NCBI GenBank assembly: GCA_025356575.1
Contig: JANXSP010000091.1
Coordinates: forward strand, 1-59,573
DNA from: Novosphingobium sp.
GTDB taxonomy: Bacteria > Pseudomonadota > Alphaproteobacteria > Sphingomonadales > Sphingomonadaceae
DNA length: 59,573 nucleotides
Direction: 5' to 3'
Every line of letters starts with the position of its first letter. Positions within the stretch are counted from its first letter, which is position 1. Made by a program: the position numbers and the translations under genes. Below are positions 50,500-59,254 of this stretch, piece by piece. Below the pieces are notes generated by a model, which had not been told where the DNA came from, ran no database searches, and worked only from the letters and a program-made list of their open reading frames with translations.

Positions 50500-52971
50500 C
50501 TAGTCCACTACTACCCCGTCGCGGGTGGGCCGCATCGCCGCAGCAGCCAGCGTCTCCGCTTCGAGCAGCAGCTCGTCATCCGCAGCACCCTGGGGCATCG
50601 TTTCGCGCCCGATCATCACCAGCACCGGCACCGCCATCGGGCTGACCCGGTCGAGCTCGACGTGGACGAGCTGACCCGCGGCACGGTCGAGCAGATCGGC
50701 GACGCGCCCGACGTCGGTCATCCGCTCGCGCGCATCGGCCCACGCAGCCTGGAGAAGGACGTGGTCTGGCTCGTACTTGCGCAAGACGTCGTAGATCAGA
50801 TCGGTCGAGAACGTGACTTGCTTGCCCGTCTTCTTCTTGCCCGGATGCTGGCGTTCGACCAGCCCGCCGATCACCGCAACTTCGCGAAACGCGCGGCGCA
50901 GGAGGTGCGAATTCTGCACCCAGGCAACGAACTCGTCGGCAAGAATGTCGGGTGAGAGAAGCGCCGCCGGGTCCTCGACCGGCTTGAGCCCCGACACCGC
51001 GAGGCTGTAATCGTTGGCGACGAAGCCCAGCGGGCCAAGTCCGCGATCCTCCATTCGGCGCGTTATCAGCATCCCCAACGACTGGTTCGCGTTCCACCCC
51101 TCGAACGTATAATACACCGTATAGGCGCGCTTGCCGTGGGGAAAACTCTCGACCAGCAGCTCACCCGGGCCGGGCATCTTGCTGCGCCAATCCTGCATTT
51201 CCAGCCATTCGCGGACATCGTCGGGGAACCGCGCCCAGCCCGGGCGATCGACCAACATCGCGCGGACCCGGTCGGCCAGGTGCGTCGTCAACGGCATTCG
51301 AGCGCCGCCGTAACTGGGGATCACGGCCGCCTTCTTGGAAGCGCGGACAAGGATCTGCATGTCCTTGATCCCCTCGACCTCGAGACTGGTACCGGCAAAC
51401 CAGAACGTGTCGCCGGGGCTGAGCGAGGCGGCAAAACGTTCTTCGACGCGGCCGAGCGAGCGGCCGTTGCGAAACCGCACCTCGAGCATTTCGGCGTCGA
51501 GTATGATCCCGGCGTTTAGCCGGTGCCGCGCCGCCGCCTCGGGATGGGTCAGCCGCCATAGCCCCGATTTATCGCGAACGATCCGCCGGAAGCGGTCATA
51601 GGCGCGCAGCGCGTAGCCCCCCGTCGCGACGAACTCGAGCACCCGCTGCCAGACGGTTTCATCGACCCAGGCATAAGCCAGTGCAGAGCGCACTTCGGCC
51701 AGTGCCGCGCCTTCTTCGAACGGCCCGGCGCAGGACATAGCCATCACATGCTGGGCGAGCACGTCGAGCCCGCCGGGGCGAAAGTCCTCGCCGTCGCGCT
51801 GCCCTTCCTCGACCGCATCGACCGCCGCGGTCGCCTCGAGGAATTCGAAGCGGTTGCCCGGCACGAGCAAGGCGCGGCTCGGCTGATCGAGACGGTGGTT
51901 GGCACGGCCGATCCGCTGGAGCAGGCGCGAGGAACCCTTGGGCGCCCCCATCTGGACGACGAGGTCGATATCGCCCCAATCGACCCCGAGATCGAGACTG
52001 GCGGTGGCAATCAGCGCGCGCAGTTCGCCCCGTGCCATTGCCCCTTCGACCTTACGCCGGGCTTCCTTCGACAGCGAGCCGTGGTGGATCCCGATCGGGA
52101 GCTTGTCTTCGTTCGCATCCCACAGCTGCTGGAAGATCAATTCGGCCAGGAAGCGCGTGTTGGTGAAGACCAGCGTGGTGCGATTGGCGCGGATCGCGGC
52201 GTAGAGCTGGGGGATCGCCCACAATGCAGCGTGCCCGCCCCAGGGCACGCGATTTTCCTCGGGCAGGAGAATTTCGACCTGGGGCGGCGCGCCCTCTTCG
52301 CCCTCGACCAGGGTCACGCTGTCGAGATCGCCCCACGGTGCCAGCCAGGCGCGGAACTCTTCGGGATCGGCGACCGTCGCGCTCAACGCGGCGCGGCGCA
52401 TCGCCGGCGCGATCGCGCCCAGCCGGGTGAGCGCCAGGGCCAGCAGATCGCCGCGCTTGCCTGTCGCAAACGCATGGACCTCGTCGATCACCACGCGCTG
52501 GAGCGTCGCGAACAGCTCGGCGCTTTCGGGATAGCTGAGCAGCAGCGACAGCGATTCGGGGGTGGTGAGGAGCACATGCGGCGGCTTGACCCGCTGACGC
52601 GCCTTGCGGTCCGACGGGGTATCCCCGCTGCGCGTTTCGACGCGGATCGGCAGGCCGATATCTTCGATCGGGGTCAGCAGGTTGCGCTGGACGTCGTGCG
52701 CCAGCGCCTTGAGCGGCGAGACATAGAGCGTGTGGAGCCCCTCGGGCGGGGGTGCGCCCGCCAGCCGCGATGGCGCGAACGCGGCGAGCGTCGGCATGAA
52801 CCCGGCTAGCGTCTTGCCCGCCCCCGTATCGGCGACGAGCAGCGTGTGCTGGCCGGCGTCGTCGGCGGCGAGCATCTCGGTCTGGTGCCGGCGCACCCGC
52901 CACCCGCGCCCGGCGAACCACGCTTCGATTTCGGGTGGGACGCGTGGATCGGGAGAGGGCGCGGCGGGCAT
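50500..52971 (-). CDS. Lhr-type DEXH helicase, ligase-associated subfamily
   Basis: An 823-residue SF2 helicase. Walker A VADTGAGKT (47-55), DEVH in VIDEVHAFATG, motif III SATVADP, and the helicase C-terminal block LDLGVDWGDIDLVVQMGAP with QRIGRANHR. The long C-terminal region with FWFAGTSLEVEGIKD and the winged-helix-like part is characteristic of the ligase-associated DNA damage response helicases. In many genomes it sits with an ATP-dependent ligase and a nuclease or phosphoesterase; none is adjacent here. ATG 52971 is preferred over an in-frame extension that overlaps a repeat. Confidence 0.92.
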   Translation of the reverse strand: MPAAPSPDPRVPPEIEAWFAGRGWRVRRHQTEMLAADDAGQHTLLVADTGAGKTLAGFMPTLAAFAPSRLAGAPPPEGLHTLYVSPLKALAHDVQRNLLTPIEDIGLPIRVETRSGDTPSDRKARQRVKPPHVLLTTPESLSLLLSYPESAELFATLQRVVIDEVHAFATGKRGDLLALALTRLGAIAPAMRRAALSATVADPEEFRAWLAPWGDLDSVTLVEGEEGAPPQVEILLPEENRVPWGGHAALWAIPQLYAAIRANRTTLVFTNTRFLAELIFQQLWDANEDKLPIGIHHGSLSKEARRKVEGAMARGELRALIATASLDLGVDWGDIDLVVQMGAPKGSSRLLQRIGRANHRLDQPSRALLVPGNRFEFLEATAAVDAVEEGQRDGEDFRPGGLDVLAQHVMAMSCAGPFEEGAALAEVRSALAYAWVDETVWQRVLEFVATGGYALRAYDRFRRIVRDKSGLWRLTHPEAAARHRLNAGIILDAEMLEVRFRNGRSLGRVEERFAASLSPGDTFWFAGTSLEVEGIKDMQILVRASKKAAVIPSYGGARMPLTTHLADRVRAMLVDRPGWARFPDDVREWLEMQDWRSKMPGPGELLVESFPHGKRAYTVYYTFEGWNANQSLGMLITRRMEDRGLGPLGFVANDYSLAVSGLKPVEDPAALLSPDILADEFVAWVQNSHLLRRAFREVAVIGGLVERQHPGKKKTGKQVTFSTDLIYDVLRKYEPDHVLLQAAWADARERMTDVGRVADLLDRAAGQLVHVELDRVSPMAVPVLVMIGRETMPQGAADDELLLEAETLAAAAMRPTRDGVVVD

Positions 52972-53037
52972 CGCGCTACCAACGCACGGAGCAGCGATTC
53001 GCGCCAGGGATCGTGGGCGGTAGTGGGTGACGCTCTG

Positions 53038-53115
53038 GGTCCCCGTGTTCGCGGGGACGACGTTGGTTTTGGACTTTCTCTTCAACGCGTCATTCCCGCG
53101 CGCGCCGGGATGCCG
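53038..53115. repeat. Two palindromic repeat copies
   Basis: GGGTCCCCGTGTTCGCGGGG with ACGACG (53038-53063) and CGTCATTCCCGCGCGCGCCG with GGATGCCG (53088-53115), between the helicase and DUF1989 genes. They look like members of a common intergenic repeat family of sphingomonads. Confidence 0.7.
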
Positions 53116-53119
53116 AAGC

Positions 53120-53707
53120 TTATGCCTCTATCTGGTAGTGGATTGGCTTGAAGCTGCCTCCGTTCGATGCCGGGGCCGAACACGCCGTAAGGCCGATGAT
53201 CAGATCGATCTCCGCGCGCAGGCGGATGAAGTCGCCCGCGCGCGTGGTCGGGGGCAGGACTTCGAGCCGGCCCGTCGCACCGTCCACCGGCACGTTCATG
53301 AACACGTTGAACGCGGTTGGGATTGCGTCCGGCTCGATCCCATACGGCGCCAGCGCCGCAGCAAGGTTGCCGAAGCAGCCGCGATGGACCGGAAGATCGG
53401 GATAGAAGTGCCGAAAGGTCGCTTCGCTGCATGGGGTCAGCAAAAAGTCGTGGGTGCCTGCGGTGTCCTCGACGATCTCGAGCATGACGCGTGAGCGGTT
53501 CGACCACAGCTTGTGGCCCGCGGTCAGCCGGATTGTCTCCTCGTAATCGAATGTCCGCCCCGCGCTGATGACCTCGCGAACATCGTCCGCGGCGTATGCG
53601 AGGAGATCGGCGACCTGGACCCCGCGGGGGTCGCTGACTTTGAGCACCTGTCCTGCACTCAGCCGAAACGCGGTGCCGCTGCGCGGCAAGATCTCGTGGA
53701 CGGTCAC
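53120..53707 (-). CDS. DUF1989 / urea carboxylase-associated family protein
   Basis: A 195-residue protein with the family pattern: GQVLKVSDPRGVQVADLLAY, then FDYEETIRLTAGHKLWSNR and HDFLLTPCSEATFRHFY, ending PTAFNVFMNVPVDG and LRAEIDLIIGLTACSAP. The family is found next to urea carboxylase, guanidine or amine pathway genes, and its own activity is not settled. The start overlaps the stop of the YqcI/YcgG gene as ATGA, so the two are cotranslated. Confidence 0.87.
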   Translation of the reverse strand: MTVHEILPRSGTAFRLSAGQVLKVSDPRGVQVADLLAYAADDVREVISAGRTFDYEETIRLTAGHKLWSNRSRVMLEIVEDTAGTHDFLLTPCSEATFRHFYPDLPVHRGCFGNLAAALAPYGIEPDAIPTAFNVFMNVPVDGATGRLEVLPPTTRAGDFIRLRAEIDLIIGLTACSAPASNGGSFKPIHYQIEA

Positions 53708-54381
53708 GCGCGCGGATCGGAAAACGGGCAGCGCCAGTCCTCGCCAACAGCGCGGCCCGAATATTGTGCTGCTTCGCTCGCTTCGCCGTGGCGCTGGAGC
53801 ATGGGGTTCATGCTCCCCGCCAGCGCGACGTCGCGCTCGAGAATCTTCTCGCGCATGCGCTCGTAACGGCCTTCGTCGCGCAGTTTCTCAAACTGATCGT
53901 GGAGGTTGAAAACCAGCGTTGGGCGCGGGAAGCGCCGCGCCGGGCGCGACGCGCGCGGGTGCAGTCCGACCACGAAGAAGGCTTCACCGCCAAAGCTCAG
54001 CGAGAAGTGCGGATCGCCCGGATCGGCGCTGACCCGGTGGTCGTAGGGCTGTCCGAGCCACGCGTCCTTGTCCGCAAAGGACTGGATGCGTTGCCACATT
54101 GCGTCCTCGAACCGGGCCTCGGTGAGCGTGCCGGGGCCATCGAACACCACCGCCAGGCTGCGCAGTCCGCCGGGATCGCGGCGATAGGCCCAGGCCCACT
54201 CGATCAGTTCGCGGTGAATGCGCAGATCGTCCCACCCGCTCGTCAGATCGCGGCAGGCGAGGACACGCAAGGTGCCGCGGGCCATGGCGGATTTGGCACC
54301 GACGCACGGAAATTCAGGCGACGCGACGCGCGCATAGAGTTCGCTTTCGGCAATCTCTGCCGTTTGAGTATCGACCAGCAC
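53704..54381 (-). CDS. YqcI/YcgG family protein, possible heme-dependent N-hydroxylase
   Basis: A 225-residue protein. GTG 54381 has AAAAGGGG nine bases upstream and decides the start. Family blocks FPCVGAKSAMARGTLRV, FGGEAFFVVGLHPRASRPAR and QYSGRAVGEDWRCPF are clear. Characterised relatives are heme-dependent N-hydroxylases of guanidino amino acids, GntA in guanitoxin synthesis being the best recalled. The histidine in VVGLHPRASR is a candidate ligand, but this is not proved. Together with DUF1989 this forms a two-gene unit. Confidence 0.87.
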   Translation of the reverse strand: MLVDTQTAEIAESELYARVASPEFPCVGAKSAMARGTLRVLACRDLTSGWDDLRIHRELIEWAWAYRRDPGGLRSLAVVFDGPGTLTEARFEDAMWQRIQSFADKDAWLGQPYDHRVSADPGDPHFSLSFGGEAFFVVGLHPRASRPARRFPRPTLVFNLHDQFEKLRDEGRYERMREKILERDVALAGSMNPMLQRHGEASEAAQYSGRAVGEDWRCPFSDPRA

Positions 54382-54456
54382 GGACGTAAATTCCCCTTTT
54401 GAGAGAGGACTCCTGACGCGAACGCAGGTTCCGGCATTTGCCACCCACCGGGTGCG

Positions 54457-55281
54457 TTATTGCGCGCCTTCCGCGCCTGCCGCGGGCGGGTCCTCGCTTT
54501 CGTCCTTGCGCGCGGCTCGAATGAAATCGAAGCGGATCGAAACCCATGTGCCGAGCTGTGCCTTGCCATCGAGCCGCGGCGGCCGAACGAGGAATTGCCA
54601 GGCTGCCTGGCGCAACGCGCGCGACAGCCCCGATCCAGGCGGCGATTCGGAAAGTTCGCGGCAATCCTCGACATGGTAGTGCTCGATCGTGCGGCAGGCG
54701 ATCGTCGCCCACGATCCCGGCGGAAACGAACGCGCGGGCATATAGGTCGAAAGCTCGGCATCGAGCGGCTCACGGTACCATTGCGCGCGCAGTAGCTGGA
54801 TTCCGCCCGGCCCCTCGCCCGGTCCATAAGTCTTGCCGCTGCCCGCGCCCGTGGACCCTCCGGCGGAGCCCGGGGCCGAGCGCGCCATCTTGCCGATGTC
54901 GCCCGACGCCATTTCCTGGCGGGTGAGCGGGATCAGGTTGAGCGACGGCAGCCGAGCCGCGGGCGGCTGGACCACGACCGGCGGAAGCACGATGGGCACG
55001 GGCGGGGTGACCGCATGGGCAGCCGTTGCAGCGACCGGAGCGGCGACCGCGGCGGCGACGTGCGCCTTGTCCATCGCCCGCGTCTCGCCCAGGTTGACCG
55101 AGGTGAAGTGCGACCCGGCGAACCGCGGCGGCGGCGCGATCGCACCGACCCAGATGAGCGCAGTCAACACCAGCAGGCTCATCGCCAACGCAAGCACGAT
55201 CGCTCCCACGCGGCTGCGCAGCGACTGGCGATAGACGTACCGTTCGCGCGGGATAGCGCCGGATAGCGGCAGTTCTGGCAT
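54457..55281 (-). CDS. Single-pass membrane protein with Pro-rich periplasmic domain
   Basis: A 274-residue protein beginning MPELPLSGAIPRERY, with one membrane helix (GAIVLALAMSLLVLTALIWV) and a Pro/Val-rich span (IVLPPVVVQPPAARLPSLN), then a C-terminal domain with EDCRELSESPPGSGLSRAL and FLVRPPRLDGK. The plan recalls TonB-like or PilZ-independent envelope proteins, but the C-terminal domain is not a TonB domain by eye. Two conserved-looking cysteines (ACRTIEHYHVEDC) may pair. Function unknown. Confidence 0.75.
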   Translation of the reverse strand: MPELPLSGAIPRERYVYRQSLRSRVGAIVLALAMSLLVLTALIWVGAIAPPPRFAGSHFTSVNLGETRAMDKAHVAAAVAAPVAATAAHAVTPPVPIVLPPVVVQPPAARLPSLNLIPLTRQEMASGDIGKMARSAPGSAGGSTGAGSGKTYGPGEGPGGIQLLRAQWYREPLDAELSTYMPARSFPPGSWATIACRTIEHYHVEDCRELSESPPGSGLSRALRQAAWQFLVRPPRLDGKAQLGTWVSIRFDFIRAARKDESEDPPAAGAEGAQ

Positions 55282-55399
55282 CGGCCTTCGCGGCGGTGCG
55301 CCTCGCTGAGGGAAGGGACCCGCCGCGGTCGTTGGCGCCCGCAACCTAGCTCTCAGATGAACGTGGCGCGGTTTGGCGCGACCGGACCGAGAAATTTTT

Positions 55400-56803
55400 T
55401 CAGTGCGCGGCCGGTTCGCCGCGTTCCAGTCCCGAGCCGGCGAGTTGTTCGTCGATCTGGGCCATCAGCCGATCGAGCCCGGCCTGATCGGTGCTTTCCG
55501 CCCGGGCGACGAGCACGTCCTGCGTGTTCGAGGCGCGCAGCAGCCACCAGCCGTCCGCGGTCGAGACGCGGACTCCGTCGGTGCCATCGACGTCGGCGCC
55601 GCTGGCCGCAAGCCGCGCGCGAACCTCGTCGACCACCGCGAACTTGCGCGTTTCATCGACCTGGAAGCGCAGCTCGGGCGTGTTGACCAGCGCGGGCATT
55701 TCGCTGCGAAGCTGGGTTACCGACTTGCCCAACCGGGCCGAGGCCGCAATCAGCCGGATCGCGGCGTAGAGTGCATCGTCATAGCCGTAGTAATCGTGCG
55801 CGAAAAACACATGCCCACTCATCTCGCCAGCAAGTGGTGCGCCTGTTTCCTTCATTTTGGATTTAATCAGGCTGTGCCCGGTCTTCCACATCAGCGGGGT
55901 GCCGCCGAGCTCTGAAACCTTTTCGAACAGCGCCCGGGAGGCCTTCACATCGGCTATAATGGTGGATTTGGGCAGGATCCGCAGGAGGTCTTCGGCAAAG
56001 ATCATGAGCAGTTGGTCGCCCCAGATAACCCGGCCCTGGCCATCGACCGCACCGATGCGATCGCCGTCGCCATCGAAGGCAATTCCGAAATCGAGGTTCT
56101 TCGCCGCGACTAATGCCTTGAGATCGGCGAGGTTCTTCTCCTCGGTAGGATCAGGATGATGGTTGGGAAAGTTTCCGTCGACTTCGGTGAACAGCAAGTG
56201 ATGCTCCCCGGGGAGCCGCGCGGTCAGAGCCTCGAGCGCGGGGCCGGCGGCGCCGTTGCCCGCGTCCCAGCCGATCTTGAGAGCGGCGAGCTTTTCGGGG
56301 GCGATGTCGCGCACCCCAGTGAGCAGCCGGTCGATATAGGCGTCCATGACCTCGCGCTGCTCGCTCGTGCCGCTGCCATCGGCCCACGCGCCTTCAGCGG
56401 CGAGCCGGCCGAGTTCGAGGATATCCGCGCCGAAGAACGGGCGCCCCTGAAATACCATCTTGAAGCCGTTATAATTGGCGGGATTGTGGCTGCCAGTTAT
56501 CTGAATGCCGCCTTCAATATCTTCGGCTGAGGCTTCGGCAAAATAGAGCATCGGGGTCGGCCCCATGCCGACACGGACCGCGTCGCAGCCGCTGGCGTTA
56601 AGCCCCTCGACCAATGCTGCCTCGAGCATCGGCGAGCTCAGCCGTCCGTCATAGCCTACCGCAACCCGCTTGCCCCCGGCGGCGCGCAGCAGCGTGGCAA
56701 ACCCGCGGCCGATCGCGCGGGCATCCTCCACGCCGAGGGTTTCACCGATGATCCCGCGGATATCGTATTCGCGCAGGACGGTGGGGTGGAAGGTATGGGT
56801 CAT
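55400..56803 (-). CDS. Phosphomannomutase/phosphoglucomutase
   Basis: A 467-residue alpha-D-phosphohexomutase. Catalytic Ser105 in [14 protein letters not shown], metal-binding DGDGDR in [13 protein letters not shown], sugar-binding GEMSGHVFF and the C-terminal [10 protein letters not shown] phosphate-binding loop. Similar to AlgC/ManB-type enzymes that feed GDP-mannose or glucose 1-phosphate for exopolysaccharide and LPS-like glycans. Start ATG 56803. Confidence 0.95.
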   Translation of the reverse strand: MTHTFHPTVLREYDIRGIIGETLGVEDARAIGRGFATLLRAAGGKRVAVGYDGRLSSPMLEAALVEGLNASGCDAVRVGMGPTPMLYFAEASAEDIEGGIQITGSHNPANYNGFKMVFQGRPFFGADILELGRLAAEGAWADGSGTSEQREVMDAYIDRLLTGVRDIAPEKLAALKIGWDAGNGAAGPALEALTARLPGEHHLLFTEVDGNFPNHHPDPTEEKNLADLKALVAAKNLDFGIAFDGDGDRIGAVDGQGRVIWGDQLLMIFAEDLLRILPKSTIIADVKASRALFEKVSELGGTPLMWKTGHSLIKSKMKETGAPLAGEMSGHVFFAHDYYGYDDALYAAIRLIAASARLGKSVTQLRSEMPALVNTPELRFQVDETRKFAVVDEVRARLAASGADVDGTDGVRVSTADGWWLLRASNTQDVLVARAESTDQAGLDRLMAQIDEQLAGSGLERGEPAAH

Positions 56804-56828
56804 GGTTTCTCCGTGAACGCGCGATGCG

Positions 56829-57107
56829 TCAATTCAGCGGCACTCCGCCCAGCAGCAGATCGCGCGCGGCATTTGCCGCATGAACCTGATCGCTGGAGCC
56901 GCCGACATCGGGATGGACCCGGGTCAGCAGCCTTCGGTGGGCCTCGATGATCTCGTCCCGGGTCGCATTTCCGCGAACCCCGAGCAGCGTGCGGGCGCGC
57001 GCCTGCTCCGCCGAACGGGCCGAGCCGCCGATCAGTTCCCACGGCCAGCGCCCGGTGAACATCTTGCACGCCAGCGCGGCCAGAAACAGCAGCCAGAGCA
57101 GCTTCAT
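56829..57107 (-). CDS. Membrane-anchored J-domain protein
   Basis: A 92-residue protein with one N-terminal helix ([17 protein letters not shown]) and a C-terminal J-domain at about 37-90: [20 protein letters not shown] and the HPD tripeptide at 65-67 (RVHPDVGG). It is a DnaK partner tethered to the membrane, like TIM14-type proteins. ATG 57107 overlaps the mipZ stop as ATGA, so its synthesis is coupled to mipZ. Confidence 0.9.
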   Translation of the reverse strand: MKLLWLLFLAALACKMFTGRWPWELIGGSARSAEQARARTLLGVRGNATRDEIIEAHRRLLTRVHPDVGGSSDQVHAANAARDLLLGGVPLN

Positions 57108-57964
57108 GCGGCTTGGGGTGCAGCTTGCGGAGAAGCCTGTTGGCGCGGCTCCGCAAACGCGAGTTCGGGCGCGCGCTTGGCCGGCATGGGCAGGTTCAGC
57201 CCGGCCAGCAGCGCCCGCAGTTCCTGCCGCGCGACCAGATGGCTGGTCCCGAGCTCGCCCAGCTGGCCCTTGTCGAGCAGCGTCAGTCCCGAGGGGAACA
57301 GCTCGCGGTAGATCACCCGTTCGCTGAGGCCGTTGGCAACCCGGAAGCCAACGCGCTTGGACAGTTCGCCCAGCGCCTCGTCGAGCCGGCGCTTGTTGCG
57401 CGCCTCGACATGCTGGATGCGGTTGCGCACGACCACCCAGTCCATCTCGCGGCGCTTGTCGGCCAGCGTCGCCATGGCCCGCTTCTTGCGCGCTTCCCAG
57501 ATCAGCTCGGCATAGAACGACAGGCGGCGGACCTTGAAAGTCTCGGCATCGACCTGGCCGATCAGGTCGAAATCGACGAAACTGTCGTTGAGCGGGGTTA
57601 CCAGCGTGTCCGCGCGGGTCGCAGCGTGGCGGGCGAAAGGATCGTCGCGCCCGGGCGTATCGAAAACGAGGAAATCGCAGCCCTGCCCGATCTCTGCGGC
57701 CAGATCCTCCAGCGCTTCGACGCTGTCGCCGCCGAACACATCGAAGCGCGCAGTCGGAAGGTCGATCTTGCGGCGGACGATCGTCTCGCCGCGGTTCTCG
57801 AGATAGCGGTGCAGCGTGCGCTGGCGCGGGTCGAGGTCGATCGCGGCAACCCGTGCGCCCTGATACGCCAGCGCGATCGCGACATGCACCGCGGTGGTCG
57901 ATTTGCCGGTGCCGCCCTTTTCGTTGGCGAAGACGATACGGTGTGGGGCAGAGGGCACAGGCAA
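57104..57964 (-). CDS. mipZ: Division-plane positioning ATPase MipZ
   Basis: A 286-residue ParA/MinD-superfamily ATPase. HRIVFANEKGGTGKSTTAVH has the deviant Walker A with signature lysine, IDLDPRQRTLHRYLENR and FDTPGRDDPFARHA match Caulobacter MipZ. MipZ forms a gradient from the poles through ParB and inhibits FtsZ rings away from midcell. Start ATG 57964. The Ala/Gln-rich tail is variable. Confidence 0.95.
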   Translation of the reverse strand: MPVPSAPHRIVFANEKGGTGKSTTAVHVAIALAYQGARVAAIDLDPRQRTLHRYLENRGETIVRRKIDLPTARFDVFGGDSVEALEDLAAEIGQGCDFLVFDTPGRDDPFARHAATRADTLVTPLNDSFVDFDLIGQVDAETFKVRRLSFYAELIWEARKKRAMATLADKRREMDWVVVRNRIQHVEARNKRRLDEALGELSKRVGFRVANGLSERVIYRELFPSGLTLLDKGQLGELGTSHLVARQELRALLAGLNLPMPAKRAPELAFAEPRQQASPQAAPQAA

Positions 57965-58056
57965 TTTCCAATTCGGGTAGATGACGCCGCGCGCATCGCC
58001 TAGTGGCGGGCAATCGCGCGGATCGCCGCGCGGTCTTATCGCAAGGGGGCGGGTCG

Positions 58057-58905
58057 GTGCAAATCATCCGGCAGATTGATCCACTGCGCGCTGCGGTGGC
58101 GGCGCTGCGGCAGAGCGGGAGCGTGGCGCTGGTCCCGACGATGGGCGCGATGCACGAGGGCCACCTGACGCTGGTGCGCGAGGCAGCGAAACGCGCGGCG
58201 CACGTTGCGGTGTCGATCTTCGTCAACCCGCGGCAGTTCGGCGCCAACGAAGATCTCGATGCCTATCCGCGGCAGCTCGAACGCGACTGCGTGCTGCTCG
58301 ACCGCGAAGGCGTGGCGCTCGTCTGGGCGCCCGACGCGGCAGCGATGTACCCCGCCGGCTATGCCACCAACATCGCGGTGAGCGGTATCTCGGACGGGCT
58401 GTGCGGCGCAGCGCGCCCGGGGCATTTCGACGGGGTCGCCACGGTGGTGTGCAAGCTGTTCAACCAGGTACGCCCCGATACCGCGCTATTCGGCGAGAAG
58501 GACTGGCAGCAGCTCGCGGTGATCCGGCGGATGGCGCGCGATCTCGACTTGATCTTGCCCGCGGTGAACGCGATCATCGGCGTTCCCACGGTGCGTGAGG
58601 CCGACGGCCTCGCACTGAGCAGCCGCAACGCCTACCTCAGCGCCGATCTGCGCGCCCGCGCCGCGGCGCTGCCCCGCGCGATGCAGCGCGCCGCGGCGCG
58701 GCTGCGCGATGGCGTGCCGGTTGCGGTGGCGCTCGCCGGGCTGGCGCAGGACCTGCTCGAAGGCGGGTTCGACAGTATCGACTATGCCGAACTGGTCGAT
58801 GCCGAAACGCTCGTCCCGCTGGATGCCCTGACCGGCAACTCCGCCCGCCTGCTTGTCGCCGCGCGGATCGGCGGAACCCGGCTGATCGACAACATCCCGG
58901 CGTGA
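58057..58905 (+). CDS. panC: Pantothenate synthetase
   Basis: Joins pantoate and beta-alanine with ATP. The 282-residue protein has [18 protein letters not shown] (HIGH-like), [33 protein letters not shown] and [11 protein letters not shown] (KMSKS-like region). GTG 58057 has AAGGGGG seven bases upstream and is chosen over an upstream start within the divergent gap. It is divergent from mipZ. Confidence 0.96.
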   Translation: MQIIRQIDPLRAAVAALRQSGSVALVPTMGAMHEGHLTLVREAAKRAAHVAVSIFVNPRQFGANEDLDAYPRQLERDCVLLDREGVALVWAPDAAAMYPAGYATNIAVSGISDGLCGAARPGHFDGVATVVCKLFNQVRPDTALFGEKDWQQLAVIRRMARDLDLILPAVNAIIGVPTVREADGLALSSRNAYLSADLRARAAALPRAMQRAAARLRDGVPVAVALAGLAQDLLEGGFDSIDYAELVDAETLVPLDALTGNSARLLVAARIGGTRLIDNIPA

Positions 58906-59254
58906 AGTTGGAGCGGTAGCGGGAACCGCGAAATGTCTAAAAAATGGCTGTTTTTCTGGATTTTTGATCAGTGCGTTTTTTAAGTGGCCCCCAATGTGGC
59001 CCCCAAATTCTCTGAATGATGGCGAACGTTGGCGGCTATCAGACTCGTTGGCGCAGGTCGCAAAGGCCGTCAACCGGGCCTTAAACTAAGCCTGCGAAAT
59101 GCTAAGGTGAGCCAACTTTGACCGCTCGCGCGACGGCGCCTTGTAATTAGTTCTGCCCCCCCGGGGGCCGGGGGGGTATGTTGCGGGGACGACCGTGGTC
59201 GGCAAAATAGGTACCATACGACTTTCACGCCAGAAGTGATTTGAGACGATTCAA
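58906..59254. other. Low-GC transition region after panC
   Basis: About 350 bases without a recognised gene. Composition drops, with runs of T and A. A direct repeat of GTGGCCCCCAA occurs twice at 58984-59006. A short C/G block follows at 59155-59177. No tRNA or integrase was identified in the visible part. It could be the edge of an inserted element. Confidence 0.5.

Noticed and set aside
58918..58945. Hairpin GCGGT...ACCGC as a panC terminator
   Set aside because: Only a five-base stem and no T tract follows.
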